A stretch of 64,000 nt of DNA from Brachynemurus nebulosus (GCA_035578155.1 JAPWDM010000005.1:1302001-1366000); one strand, 5' to 3'; shown: positions 1 through 14,729, counted from the stretch's first letter. Translations and numbers: made by a program. Notes: generated from the sequence alone by a model not told the origin.

Positions 1-1506
<1,506 letters not shown>

Positions 1507-2468
1507 TTTCTTTAATTAAGTAAGGAAACATTAAATGCGAGGTGAATTTAAATTGGAAAAATAATCATTCTATTAATAATAATTTTTGTTATCAGAGGTT
1601 TCTTTCAGAAATAACTTCATTAATATATAAATGTCAAAACTGTTCCAGTATTGGATCGCGTTCCGGTATAGGGGCTTTTATCCTAGTTGGTCAAACAGCA
1701 AGAACTGAACGCTAAATTAAATTAGGGACTTCTATTTTCTGAAGTCACTATATGAGAATATTTGGGGTAATTTGTAAAATGATTAGAGTATTTTATGAAA
1801 AAGACTTCAGTATAATCATAGATTTGCCGAGACAAATCGTAAAAAAAAAACTGCAGCTTAACTGTATTTTTGTCTAACGCTATAACAAAACGGTTTGAAT
1901 TGGATAAGAATTACGTCAGTTATTATAGTAGAAGCCGCCTAAAAAATATAGATTTACAATAGTATAATTTTGTCTACTCATTTATAAAACAATCATACTA
2001 GCTTACATAACTTTGAATGAGGGGACCACAGAACAATAGATGGAATACAACTATCTCTTTTCTATAATCACTCATGGGCATTTCTGGGCACATTAGGCTA
2101 CTTAGTAGTCATTCATTCAGTAGCACTCGATGAGTGTGATTCAATTATTGTTATTGTATAGTCATATTGTCACCGTCGTATTAACACGGTATACGTATCA
2201 CATATGTACATACGTGTGTAGTATTATGTATAATATACATATGCAAGATAGGTTACATCACTCATACACACAACATCATCGCACTAACACACACTAACCT
2301 GAGTGCACATATATAAGATATTGGTGGGATATTTTCTATCCTTTGTGATTACACTGGTTTCAATAGTATAGAGATACGAATAGTACCTCTGTCCTCTGTG
2401 GAGGGGACCCCTTGAGGATACATATGATCCTTAGTGGTGCATCTTTAAAGTACTACCTATAATCAAGA
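1507..2468. other. No gene seen; fragment of a repeat at 2333-2400
   Basis: 2333-2400 (ACTGGTTTCAATAGTATAGA and neighbours) resembles 51604-51665 inside the hAT-like element in gene C, so it is probably a fragment of that family. The rest is featureless. Confidence 0.5.
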
Positions 2469-2610
2469 AAATACCCCTGTCGCAGCATCCTGCATAACAT
2501 AGCGAATTTCCATTTCTAAAAGTTAGTTTTTCTTGGAAACTAGTTGACATAGAATAATAGTTTAAAGACCTTTTTATGTGATTTTTTCTCTTCTTTCTTT
2601 CAAGTTTCAG
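2469..2610. repeat. CTGTCGCAGC-family repeat, head only
   Basis: ACCCCTGTCGCAGCATCC and TAGTTTTTCTTGGAAACTAG match 41668-41800. No tail portion follows here. Confidence 0.72.
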
Positions 2611-3429
2611 TTAAATGATAAATATTAAGATATTAAGTAAGCATATATTTTTTGTGTTTCCTGCTACATATTCTGGAAAGTATTCCCAACCATTATTCCA
2701 TTTATGATAGCATTCAGTTAGCATTAGATATAATAATTGCTCATCTGAAAGTTAGTGTTTGTAAAATTTGCATATATTCACTAAAACTCTTAAGTTTTAG
2801 CTAAGGAAAGCACTAATTTAATTTTACTGTAACTTTGGTTTAACGAACAATTAGTTATATTTTTTGTTTTTTTAGATTTGTTATGAATTAAATTTTGTTA
2901 AAAAATAGTTTTTAGACCAGAAAACCTAACAGAAATATATTATTTTTGATGGGGGCTACTGGTACATAAAATACTGACATTTTCCAGTAACCGTCATAGT
3001 GACGGTTACTGGGGTAACAAATTGTATTTTAAAAAAGCATACATATTCTCCTATATATTTTTTACACTAAAATTTTAAAATCTGGATTACAGTCACAACA
3101 ATACGATAAAGCTACTGACCAGTACCGGTCATTATTTTCTGTAACAATTAAATTTTAGTAGTCCTTACAAATTAATGTCGGATACTGGTACACTATAGTA
3201 ACGGTTTTTGGTCCCGTCTTTTTTGTAGGTAAATTTCAATATAAAGTACAGTAATAAAGATTAAATAAATGCTTTTGATACGCTATTCATTAAAAAAAAT
3301 GTCTATCGTAGTCAAACAATTTCGTATATCACAGATAGTTGACAGACCATATTGTCAGATAAATTAAAAGGAAAATAGCACATATTATGCAAAAAGTGCC
3401 TCCACAATTATTTTAACCAACAAAGAAGA

Positions 3430-3950
3430 AGAGCTAACTGCTAGACAGTAGCCAACTACTAATCCGAAAATTGAGAAAATCCATTTACTCATGGTCGACC
3501 TGGACGAAGATGGTTCTTGTCTTTTTGCAATAGACATCCGGAGTTATCTAAGCGATTATCTCAAAATTTAAGAAAATCAAGGGCTTCGGTAGTGTAAAAT
3601 ATCAAAAACTAGCTTAAGGAAATTGAAGAATATTTTAAGAAAGAAGAATTTATAGAAATTTTGAAATATACAAAGCGTCTGATGGAATTATGATGGATCA
3701 GTATCTTTTTGAGCCCGACTAATAACCATGTAATTGTCTAGAAAGGACAAAAATCAGTACATAATGTTATTAATTCCAATGAAAAAGAATGTTCAAAAAC
3801 AGCATTTATGGATATTATGGATAATGCTTGAGAAGAATTAGCATCACGGGTGGTTGTATTAAAGTTAAGGAGAATTCTAAAAGAATCAGTTCAGTGGCAA
3901 TCTAAGCAATATATCTGCAGCAATTGTAGAAATGAAATAACAGAATCAAA
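3430..3950 (+). pseudogene. Decayed pogo/jerky-type (Tc5/CENP-B HTH) transposase
   Basis: Around 3494-3590 one frame reads GRPGRRWFLSFCNRHPELS followed by KRLSQNLRKSRA, the conserved second helix-turn-helix block of pogo/Tigger and jerky-like transposases. Further on, frame-shifted fragments (for example GQKSVHN, then NSNEKE) resemble the later part of such proteins, with stops between. No open frame is left. Copies of the motif GACGG[AG]TACTGG flank the region (about 2950-3010, 3178, 4029-4100, 4270), and a perfect hairpin of it lies near 2983-3011. Dead transposon is the best reading; its exact ends were not found. Confidence 0.65.
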
Positions 3951-4330
3951 TTTTTTTTAATAAAGCTTTATCCTTAAGTATTTTAATTATATAGCTCAGT
4001 TGTTTAAGATTAATCATATTCTAAAAAATGACGGATACTGGGTGTCTCCTCTGACGGATACTGGAACATCGTTAATTTTATATTGACGGGTATTGGTACA
4101 CCACACTTTTTCCTTTATTTTATTTTTATTAATATATTATAAAAATATTTAAATAAATTAAAATATCCCTGAGAGGTCATAAAATTCTCTTTCGTTTTAG
4201 CTTTACTGTTGGTTATTTCGCATAATTATGAACGAAAAGATTTAATGTAAAGTCCTGCTCATGTCTTAACATGACGGGTACTGGTGCTCTTACCTTAGTT
4301 AAAACCTACTTACATCGCAAGAAAGTTTTT

Positions 4331-5805
4331 AACACAATTAATATGTAAATTCTTTACATACTAAGCCAAAAGGTGATATCTCAATATCCCAATAAAAAAA
4401 AAATAATAATAACGTCTTTTCGAGAATATCACTTTTATTTAATTTTACAATCTAAAATTGTGGTATGCATTCTTCTTTCTCTTAACACTTTTATTGTCAT
4501 ATTCTAGCAAAAGTATTGCTAGCTTCTATCGACTATTTATATTTATAACTTACCCTATTCATAATATCGGAAATGTATGTTTTTGAAATACCATCGTTTG
4601 ACTTAACAGGACGGTAAAGTATTATTTAAAAAATAATTATAATCACCTTGCATACAAGATACTTTACAATGTCAGGCATGTATAAATATTCACCAGCGTC
4701 CATTTAGATGTCAATGTCGTTTAGAGAATTACATAAATATTATTATTAGACACATAAGCAATGCATTTTTTGTGAATTTTCCTTAGTTTTATAAAAACGC
4801 AAGAAAAATATTCTAATCATTTTCTATATAAAGGTTGTTGAATTTTTATCAGGCCAATAGAAATAAAATAGAGATAAAATAGCCCTGAATTTATTCTATA
4901 TTATATACCTATAAGTACAGTGATACCCCGAAATTATACGCTAGAAGGTTACAACTTTACATATCGGTGTAAATAAACTGCTCTACATTTATTCGTATTC
5001 CTTGCTTTGTATCTATGCTTTCGTGGCAGATTTAAGTATACGTAAAGTATCATAAATCTGGATATTACTGTAAGCGAAACAAAAGAAACTAGAGCTTTTT
5101 TTAAAATGAAATAAACAGGACAGGAATATATAAATGGTTTATTTTTTCAATTCAAATCGTGTATCTAAGTATATTATGCAGTTTATTCAAACACTAACCA
5201 ATAATTTCACCGATACAACACTACCCTGGTGCCAACAATTGTACAGTACAGAAGTGGACAAAAGTGTTAGAATACTTATGGTTACAAAAAGTAATTTTTC
5301 ATAAGGAAATCTTATTTCTGATTTTGCTAAAAGCAAAATATTTTACTAGTTCATTATGGCTTGTTTACACGGGCTTGATACTAATCATTGGTAACTGTCA
5401 CAAACACGCATGTAATTACGTTTAAGTGTAATTGTTTAAATGTGTTTTGAATGAATAACTTGAAAGTTAACAAAGTTCTAATTAGGAGAGCTGACTCCTA
5501 TTTTTTACTACCATTAATTAAAAGATAAGTTCATGCTATACACAAAGTTGTTTAAAATAATCGGTTACATAACATATTTCAAGGTCATCAGAATTGAAAA
5601 CAAATTCATCTGGTAGATATTTATAATTAAAGCAAAAAAATGTATAAAAACAATTTAAGTTTTTAATTTTACGTAATTGTAGAAATAATAATTTTAATTA
5701 ATTATTACAAAAAATTAACTGGCTAAATTGAGGAAATTTTATAATTTACACAAATTCAAAGTTTATAGTTTGATTTCAAATTTAAGTAACTGCATTTTTG
5801 CAGGG
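4331..5805. other. No gene seen
   Basis: AT-rich with short frames only. Apart from the single Tigger-like end at 4921 nothing was recognised. Confidence 0.6.
4921..4960. other. Single Tigger-like terminus
   Basis: TACAGTGATACCCCGAAATT resembles a pogo/Tigger end (CAG...CCCCGAA). No partner end was found nearby. Confidence 0.4.
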
Positions 5806-5810
5806 AAAAA

Positions 5811-5913
<103 letters not shown>

Positions 5914-6765
5914 AATATTTTACAATACCAAGTCTAAAGTACATACTTTAGTGCCTCATAATAGGAAGCAAAAATGTTTTTGCTTCCGCTTTTGTAGCCA
6001 ATCAGCAAGCGAAATTTAAATATCGTTGCTAGATAATAATAAACTAATGTTTAATTTGTCCACACTATACTTGATGTCATATTATTTCACACAATTTAAA
6101 CGTTACTTAAATACGTTTTTTTCAAAATATTATTATAATTTTACTTTGCTCGGAAAATATTTCTTGTGGTACTTCATATCAAAAGTCATATTTCAATCCC
6201 TTAATTTCGTTTGGTGGAAACATATTGTGGGGGGAGCGCTGGTACATAATATAGTATAAAATATAATCTGACAAATGAAGAAGCTGGAAGTAGTATAATA
6301 TCTGTTTGTATAAACAAAATGGCAAAATTTAGAAAATATTGATCGTATCAATATATTTTTCTCTTATACTGTACTACATGTTATTCATGTGAATCGCTCA
6401 AACTCTCAAAACAGTTTGACCACAAAAACAAATGGTATTGTTATATAACATCACGAACAACTTTAATATAGTAACAATGTGCATTTCTCATATAATAATA
6501 ATATTCGGTCAATACGCTCAGTAGTGGATACCGATATATTATATTATAATCAAGTACTCTTCTTCATACAAATAGCAAAATTTATATTCAATATTCAAAT
6601 CTATAAACTGTCCCCATAGGCTCGTTAAATTTTATGATCGACGTCCATTTTCATCTTGACCAAAGAATACATTTTAATAAATGCATGCACAGAAATTATG
6701 TAGGTATTTTCAACGATAGTAAAACGGGGCCCTTTAGTAAAATTAGATAGGCATGTAAACTATAT

Positions 6766-6773
6766 ACATATAC

Positions 6774-6851
<78 letters not shown>

Positions 6852-7015
6852 TATATTCTGTTATTATACATTTTTTAAAATTATATGATACGCAACCACA
6901 GTCCAATGGCCACTGACCCTAAACACAAATTCAATTTCATCTGTTTTTCGAAAAAATAAAAGACGAGAGATGTAAACAAAAGAAATTCATAAAAAGAAAA
7001 CGTAATTTCTTTAAA
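6766..7015. repeat. Dispersed repeat with leading (TA)n, copy 1
   Basis: A TA run to about 6845 is followed by about 170 bp (ATGTTGTTTATATTCT, CACAGTCCAATGGCCACTGA, AAATTCATAAAAAG) that recurs almost unchanged after another TA run at 9383-9555. The TA tract is part of the repeated unit. Confidence 0.88.
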
Positions 7016-7859
7016 AGCGATATTTTTTTAAAATATTTATACAATACCCGACTAAAACATTTCGGAAGACTTTAAATTTTGGAAGCCAAATGGTGGTAGA
7101 GATTGCATTTAGCAATATGCTTACTTTGAAAACAATAGTAAATAAATTTTAATATTGATTGAATACTTTATTTTAGTTTTGAATTTTTGAAAATAACATT
7201 AATTTCCCACCAACCCGATGCGTATTGTATTATCGGCTAACGCGCTAGTCTCAAGTTTTAACGAAAAAAGTTAGGTATTGTATTTATGGATAAATTAAAG
7301 AGCAGGTCTTATTCTATCAAATGATACAATTTTTCACATTTTAAATGTATTTGTTTGATCTACATATTAAAGAAAAAAAACAGACAACACATACAACTTT
7401 TCCCTCCCTTTTTTATTTAAAACCTTTTAAGAGGTGGAGTTGGCTGGATTCAGTAACCCGACGTTAAAATCTCGTCGAAAAAAACTGTACCGTTCAAAGA
7501 TTACAACAAATCGAAATTCATTTTAAATTTTGCTAAGTGGAAGTAGTGGGTTTTGGAGGATTCTGAGCCCACTAACCACCGCTCGGATTTTTTGACCGAC
7601 CACGGGTGGTGGTAGTTATCCTATGCGGGTCCTCGTGGCCAAGCTAACGGGAGCCGACAAAACTTGGTGTAACCTAGCGGAATCTAGGTCAACCTAAGAA
7701 TTATACTTTTCACTACTAGATGACGCTGAACACTAGAGAACCCTGTGTGTAAAACTGTCAATAGATGGTGCTGCAAAATCCTTTGATAGTTATACATTTT
7801 ACTAATAGATGGCGCTGCTAGTCTGAACACTAGCGAACTCTGCACTTAGATTCAGAATT

Positions 7860-8190
7860 CCACCAGAAACAGGTTTAAACTTGTCCGTGTTGTGACGTCA
7901 TTAGAAGGTATACCGATATTAATAGCACAAGCGAAAAATTTTTGCATGTTGCTGCAGGTTTTAACTTGTATGATTGTATATTTTTTTTATATTAAAAAAG
8001 GTTTATGTAGATTTAAACTTGTCTGTGCTTATTAACTGAAGGCATACCCTACGTTTGTTGATAGACAGGTTTTAACTTGTATGATTGTATATATTTATAT
8101 GAAAATTGTATATTTTTTCTAAAAAAAAGGTTTATGCAGGTTTAAACTTGTCTATGCTTGTTAACTGACATCATTAGAAGATAATATGTT
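7860..8190. repeat. Direct repeat, about 2.5 copies of a 125-140 bp unit
   Basis: AAACTTGTC followed by a variable part and then GGTTTTAACTTGTATGATTG recurs at about 7873, 8013 and 8139. Two GATGGYGCTGC motifs lie just upstream (7767, 7810). No gene. Confidence 0.7.
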
Positions 8191-8267
8191 AGTGTCTAAA
8201 ATAATTATATATGCTAGCGAGTTTTGAAATGTGTATGATAAAAATACGATTATACTTTTATTAATAA

Positions 8268-8785
8268 AGACCATTTTGGTGCATTTTTGGTGTCATTTGG
8301 TGTCATTTGGAGCATTCTGGTGTCATTTGGTGTATTTTGGTGTCTTTTTGGTGCATTTTGGTGTCATTTTGTGTCATTTGCAGCATTCTGATGTTATTTG
8401 GTGCATGTTGATGTCTTTTTGGTGCATTTTGGTGTCATTTGGTGTCATAGTAGGTATGGGGTCACTTGGCAACGAAATGTGTTTACCTGCTCCTGAATAA
8501 AGGCAATTACATTGCGTTGCGAAGTGGCCCCATACCTACTATGACACCAGAATGCTCCAAATGACACCAAATGACACCAAAATGCACCAAAAAGACATCA
8601 ACATGCACCAAATAACATCAGAATGATCTAAATGATACCAAATGACACCAAAAATGCACCAAAAAGATACCGAAATACACCAAAAGACACCAAAATCCAC
8701 CAGGTGACACCAGAGTGTCCAAATGACACCAAATGACACCAAAAATGCACCAGAAAGACACCAAAATGCATCAGACGACACCAAA
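8268..8785. repeat. Inverted minisatellite (foldback) with GGTGTCATTT units
   Basis: The left arm consists of degenerate TTTGGTGTCA and TTTGGTGCAT units; the right arm is its inverse (ATGACACCAA and similar). The centre around 8452-8545 has matching inverted flanks AGTAGGTATGGGG and CCCCATACCTACT. Apparent frames on either strand are artefacts of the repeat. Confidence 0.9.
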
Positions 8786-9189
8786 ATTTTTAAATTGCCC
8801 TAGTATCATATTTGAATGTCGCGACATACCGACGCCGTGCATATGGAAATAAAAATTGCTTTGTGATCATACATGTATTAATTACAAAGTGACCTTCGAG
8901 AAAGAATGCTTATTAACAATAATTATTTGTACAGTTGCATTCATAAGTATGTGAACGCTTTAGATTATGTTTTATTTTCTGATGGTCTTTATTTATAAAA
9001 GTATAATAGTATTTCTATCATACGCATTTCAAAACTTTCTATATATATAATTATTTTAGACTTTCAAGAATCGGATGTAGATAAAAAAGATTGATTTTCT
9101 CTCCAAAATTTTTTTGTTAAGTATAGTTGAATGTTTGAATATTTAGCAATTTTATTAAATATGTTAAAAATAAATACAGTATTAAAATT

Positions 9190-9288
<99 letters not shown>

Positions 9289-9339
9289 ATACATATATAT
9301 ATACGTATATATATACGTATATATATATATATATATATA

Positions 9340-9390
<51 letters not shown>

Positions 9391-9555
9391 TATATTCTAT
9401 TATTATACATTTTTTAAAATTGTATCATACGCAACCACAGTCCAATGGCCACTGACCCTAAACACAAATTCAATTTCATCTCTTTTTCGAAAAAATAAAA
9501 GACGAGAGTTGTAAACAAAAGAAATTCATAAAAAGAAAACGTAATTTCTAAAACA
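9190..9555. repeat. Dispersed repeat with leading (TA)n, copy 2
   Basis: About 190 bp of mostly TA dinucleotides (with TACGTA interruptions), followed by the same 170-bp unit as at 6845-7015, in direct orientation 2.5 kb away. Confidence 0.88.
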
Positions 9556-11624
9556 CATAAATTTTTTCCAATGCTATCAAAAATCCTTTTTGACACACCA
9601 ATGTATGAAAATTTTCATGTCAAAATTCAAAATAGTAAAAGAGTTATACCGATTTTTGTATAGTCATGTTTTGAAAGCACTACGTAAAACCGGAAGGTCG
9701 GACAAAGAAAAGACAAGATGAGGAACTGCAAGAGGAAGAATTTGAGATTGCTTATGGATTACTATACGGTTGCGGATTGGCTAGTTAGCTATTAGTAAGT
9801 TTATCTATAAATATTTTATAAAATATAGATAAGTAAAATTTCATTTAAAAAACTTTAAATGTGTTTTTCTCAAAATGACATTTTTCAAATTTGGCCAAAT
9901 CCTAGCTCAAAAACTTTTTATCCGTGTTTTAACCATGTTTTATTGATTTTAATACTCAATACTTAATGGTTCATTTTGTTTATTATTATGCCTATTGTGC
10001 ATCCCACCACCAACCTGGTGATTTTTTTCTTTTTTTCCCGTTTAGACACTTACAGGTACGAGAAAATGAGGCTGTTTTTAAAAGTTTTTGTCAAATACGC
10101 GCCATTTAAAAAAAAATCGGTTTACTTCCGGGCTTGGTGCGAGAATACCGCAACTACATATGTCTACAGTAAAATGCCATTTTACTTTTTTTTCAGATGC
10201 ACTGGAGAGACTGTATCATTTTAAAAGATGGGGGCAATTTTTTTTTTTACGTCATCTTTAAATGCCCTCTATATTAGAAAAAAATTATGATTAAACAAAA
10301 ATCTTTTTTATAATATTATATAAATCCTAAAAAAAATTTAAAAAAATGATATCATATGTAAAAAAAAATTTAGCTCAAAAAATAAATTTTTCACTTCAAA
10401 AAAAAAAAAATATTGAAAAAGGGTTTTCTTTTAACTTCACTCACTAATAGTATCTTAAAATAACGGGGACCGGACCTTTTGGATAAATGAGAACTACTTG
10501 GATTCATTTCACAGAGTCGGTAGAATACAGTACAAAGATACGATTTTTGGAATAAAAAAATAGTCTAGAGTTCGAGAAAACGGGTTAATCAAATATCATT
10601 TTGAGATTAAATTTAAAAAAATTTACTTTTTGACAAAAAATTGATTGGCTTTTAACGTTGTTTATTGTAATACAACCTTACCACCTGTCGTATAATTTGT
10701 TATTTGTTTTACATATTCATAAACTGATGTATGTCATTTTGCTATTAAATACAGTCTCCACTGAACGCATAAATTTGTTTTAGTAATAATATATAGATAA
10801 ATAAATGTCCATACAGACATTTTATGTAGTGGGAACAAAAAATAGAAATCTAGACATTTGTTTATAAACTTTTGTCGTTTAATAAAATAATGAAAAGGTA
10901 ATTGAAAGGTTTTCCATGTCCAATTTGACACTCATATGATTTAAAATTTGAACAAATTATCATTCATTTTCATTGTTTGAATGGCAACAGACAATATGCA
11001 TGCAATGATGGTGAATATATTAATAATAAAATTTTATGTTATTTAATCGTACAGAAATGCGTCAAAACAGATTTCTTCTATTAAAAATATGGTTGCATAA
11101 ATATTCTACACTTCATACAGATAGATATTACAAAATGACAAATGTAATAAATATGTAATATTTTGATTGTTGGTCGCATACATATTTATTTAAAAGAGGC
11201 TAATATATCAAGTAGGTCTACGGAGTCACTATTTTGATAATAGATTACATATGAAAACCACAGGATAGAAAGAGGTAAACACTATTTTTAGGAAAAGATT
11301 ACACAGAACAAATTCTTATGAAAGTATTGAAAAAAATTAAAAAATCCTAAAAATTGTCTGAAGAAAACTGAAAAAAAGAAGAAACTCAGCAAAAAATAAT
11401 GTTAATTTTATGAAACTAAACTGCCTTAAGACTGGAAAACAGAAGTGTTATTAAATTTGGGTGTCCAGATGTCCCAATTTTTCCAAATTTGTCCCGGTGT
11501 TTCAATAAATTCTTTCTGGATAGTTACTTATCCCGGTTTTTTAAATTACTTATTGTCATTAGTTTATAAACCTTATGGTTTACTTTGGTTTTAGTACTCT
11601 GGTAAGTTTGGTGCTAAATTCTAA
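9556..11624. other. No gene seen
   Basis: Short frames (for example 9976-10224 plus strand and 10734-10931 minus strand) show no known motif or splice context. Several homopolymer tracts. Confidence 0.6.
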
Positions 11625-12010
11625 CAATACTCCTGTCGCAGCATCCTACATAATATAGCAAATTTCGGGTTTCAAAAATTACTTTTTTCAAAAACCCTCT
11701 ACCCTAAGATAACGGTTCTAAAACGTATTTCATGTGGTTTTTTCTGCTTTTTCCCATGGTGTAAGGAAAATCTCGAAAAACTTTTAAATTTTGGCAAATT
11801 CTGGCAAAAAATTCATCGGACGTATATTACTGAAGAACTTATCCAAGCGTTTAGAACTTCCAACGTTTTCACCAAATTCCGTAAAAACTGAATGTTTCGT
11901 TCGAAAGTTATCGTGTGGATATACAGACGTACAGATATATTTTAATGAGTTGAGTATCATTTTCGGGTTCTAGGAACCTCGAAACAAATGTCTATCACAG
12001 TGCCGAGCTT
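11625..12010. repeat. Dispersed repeat, CTGTCGCAGC family
   Basis: The head CTCCTGTCGCAGCATCCT and tail GAATGTTTCGTTCGAAAGTT ... AACCTCGAAACAAATGTCTA are shared with copies at 2469-2610 (head), 33361-33420 (head) plus 35930-36290 (tail), 41665-42070 (both) and 47100-47566 (inverted). The short frame at 11791 is part of the repeat. Confidence 0.78.
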
Positions 12011-12363
12011 TGCCGTGTCACACGAATGTCATGTATCTTGAGATACAAAATTAAGCGTAACAACGTTTAAAGGATTCTACTCAATCCCTAGTATATATAT
12101 TGACTATAAAATTAAATAATTTGTTAATAATAATATAAGAATTAATCTACTGTATTTTTAAATTTTTACTTTTTTACTGTATTTTTTAATTTTTAATTTC
12201 TACTGTATTTTTAATTTTTATTTTTGTATTTATTTTTTTTAATTTTTTTTTTTTTCAGATATTTAATAATGTCTAAGATAATTAACATCATCTGTTTTTT
12301 TTATTCAAATCAAGTTTACTCAAAACTATCATTTTTGAGATACATGAGATTGGTGTGACACGG
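12011..12363. mobile_element. MITE with GCCGTGTCACACGA ends
   Basis: GCCGTGTCACACGAATGTCA is inverted at about 12344-12363 (GGTGTGACACGGC) with inner ATGTATCTTGAGATA matching. No target duplication was found. Confidence 0.6.
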
Positions 12364-13013
12364 CAGACCTCAAATCTAACCATGAAACCGTGACAGTGAC
12401 TTAAATAGCTGAAAAAGACATTCCCTTCACTTCATCTCACTTACCAACAGGGGCGTAGCTACCGCCGTATCAGCCGTATCAATGATACAGGGCCCCCGGA
12501 CTACAGAGGCCCCTAACGTGCACACAATACATGCATACTATATATACTAATCTCGTGCTTCCCGGGAAAAAAAAATATAAAAAAAACTGTCATACGTGCC
12601 TATACAGTTTTCACTTCAGAAATGACAAAAGTCAAATTATTTGAATAAAAAATATTACATATTTTGAGTGCTAATAGAAACAATTTTCATGAAAGGTAAA
12701 TACATTCATCTTTTTCAACAATTAGTTTTTCGGAATTATTCCTATTGGTGTTAATATAGCAATTAGTTATAATTCACGTATAATATAGCAAATAGTTATA
12801 ATTCACGTATAATATCCTTTATTCATTTTACATTACTACAGTCATTCATTTAAACGGGGGAATCCCGCAATAACCGATGTACAGTGGCAAACCACGGAGA
12901 GCAATATTTACGCGTTTTATTTCATTCCGGTTCAAACGTTATTACATTGTAATACAATACAATATTTTTCTTCTGATTATTTATTGGTTAATTAGTTTGA
13001 TTTGTGAAAAAAA

Positions 13014-13142
13014 ATGAATGAAAAGAAAAGAGATTATCCCAGTGGAGCTATGAAAAGAAAAAGTAAACAGAAAAGGGAGGAGGTAATAAAAAAAAATGCT
13101 CAAAATTTCTTCATTTTTTCAGCAATCAGCTTCTGTAAGTGA
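13014..13142 (+). pseudogene. hAT transposase N-terminal fragment
   Basis: A 42-codon frame starts MNEKKRDYPSGAMKRKSKQK and stops at TGA. The PSGAxKRKxK basic stretch is the usual start of the hAT transposase group whose genes begin KRxxxSGAxKRKxK. It lies 566 bp inside the left end of the enclosing hAT relic and is in the same direction as the C-terminal fragment. Confidence 0.6.
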
Positions 13143-13312
13143 TTTAGATTGCAGTGGCAAGTACTACCTATTTATCTACCAGTAGCGAAGGGTGAATTTT
13201 GTTTTTTGAAAGAACAATGGCAACCTTCAATACATGAAAATACCTGATCACGTATTGTAACGAGCCATGCTTAGAATCTGAAATTTAAAAAATTCATTCC
13301 ATTAAGGAACTC

Positions 13313-13564
13313 ATGGAATTATTGCTGATAAAATTCAATCGCCTTGTATCCAGTTTTCCGGGAGTAGTAACAGCATGCTTTCTATTCTTGATCCTTCCAG
13401 TTACAACCGCAACAGCTGAAAGAAGTTTTCCAAAATTAAAACTGATAAAAAATTACCTAAGGACTTCGATGGGGCAGGAACGGCTATCAGACATCACTAT
13501 TGTCTACCTTATAGGGGCAGAAATTTTAGAAAAACTGAAATCGTCTTCAGCTATATGTAGATGA
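13313..13564 (+). pseudogene. hAT transposase C-terminal dimerisation domain fragment
   Basis: An 83-codon frame contains LPVTTATAERSFPKLKLIK followed by NYLRTSMGQERLSD, the strongly conserved C-terminal dimerisation block of hAT transposases. The catalytic core upstream is absent. It cannot support transposition. It lies about 220 bp inside the right end of the enclosing hAT relic. Confidence 0.85.
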
Positions 13565-14429
13565 TTTAATAAATCAATTTGCCGAAAAAAGGGCAAGAAA
13601 AGTGTTTATTTAATTTGAATTGTTTGGCTAGCTCAATTTCTAGGAGGAAACGATAACTTATAATCGATAAATATTTATTTTAATTTAATGCAAGCATTTT
13701 TGTTTCTTTTGTGAGAAATCTTTACCCTTCATTTGCGCCCCCCAACTAATTTGATCCAGGGCCCCTTCAAGGCGCGCTACGCCACTGCTTATCAACCAAC
13801 GGTGGCAACAAGGAGAGAGCAACACGCGTTACGTAATCGAATACAGTATAAAATCATCCGGTAAATATGATGTAAAATTCATAATACAACAATATTCTCT
13901 ACTTACTTTATAGTATCCATCATTCTATCGGCAAACATGCGCGAGGTAGCTATTTAATATGTAATTTCCAAAAAACAAAACTACACTGTATCAACCTTAT
14001 TTACCTATGCACTAAATAAATAACATTAAATAAAATTATTATTAATATGTATGCATACGGAACCTCAATCAAACCCCAACCAAACACCAAAATTCAAATT
14101 GGGTTATAAATGTCACTCACAATTTACTAATTTAATAAAATTTTATTCACCAAGTTTAGGTTTTATAATTATTTTAAAATTTAGTTCAATTTATTTGGTC
14201 CATTTTATTTTAAATGCACATTCATAATTATATTAATGAGTAAAATATGTACAAAATTACAAATTTTATAACAAAACAAAATACAAAAAGATGTAAGTTG
14301 ATTTAGGCTGTTCTTCAAAAGATTTTATTTATGTTTTACCCCTTGAATTTTGATGAGACTTGGTGCAGTAATTAAGTACATTAAGGCAGAGTTAAGGATA
14401 ATAACAAGGACTAATACGATAATAAATAT

Positions 14430-14676
14430 GTCGCCTTCCTAGAATGAAAGTGGGATATCTGAAAATTTTCCGATTTTCATTTTTAGTACCACATAATAGA
14501 TAAGTCAATTAGTTATCGAATAGCATATTTCACAAGTTCGTAGGATATATAATTTTTGAAGAGTATTACTTTAAATCTCAAGGTCACCATTTAAACTAAT
14601 GTATTATTAAGATTTAAAATGTAATCTCAAAACTAGTATTTCCCAGATATCTCACTTTCATACTAAGAAGGCGATG
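14430..14676. mobile_element. MITE with GTCGCCTTC ends
   Basis: The inverted ends GTCGCCTTCCTAGAATGAAA and ATCGCCTTCTTAGTATGAAA extend through GTGGGATATCTG. TA flanks are possible. No coding content. Confidence 0.68.
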
Positions 14677-14729
14677 TATAATATTCTTGAGATTGTTTGC
14701 CTTCATGTGGATTTGGAAATTATTTTCCT

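Larger units (their letters stand above)
12448..13787 (+). mobile_element. hAT transposon relic, internally deleted
   Basis: Inverted ends CAGGGGCGTAGCTA and CAGTGGCGTAGC bound 1340 bp, flanked by 8-bp target duplications CTTACCAA (12440-12447) and CTTATCAA (13788-13795) with one mismatch. Both ends of a hAT transposase survive inside (see the two pseudogene entries), with the DDE core missing. The terminal 40-60 bp are GC-rich (GGGCCCC runs), unlike the AT-rich interior. Non-autonomous. Confidence 0.88.

Noticed and set aside
6026..6259. 77-codon frame on the plus strand
   Set aside because: Composition is Tyr/Phe/Leu-rich as expected from AT-rich DNA; no motif, splice context or repeat copy.
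8231..8784. Frames rich in FWCHLVSFG-like repeats on both strands
   Set aside because: They are translations of the inverted minisatellite.
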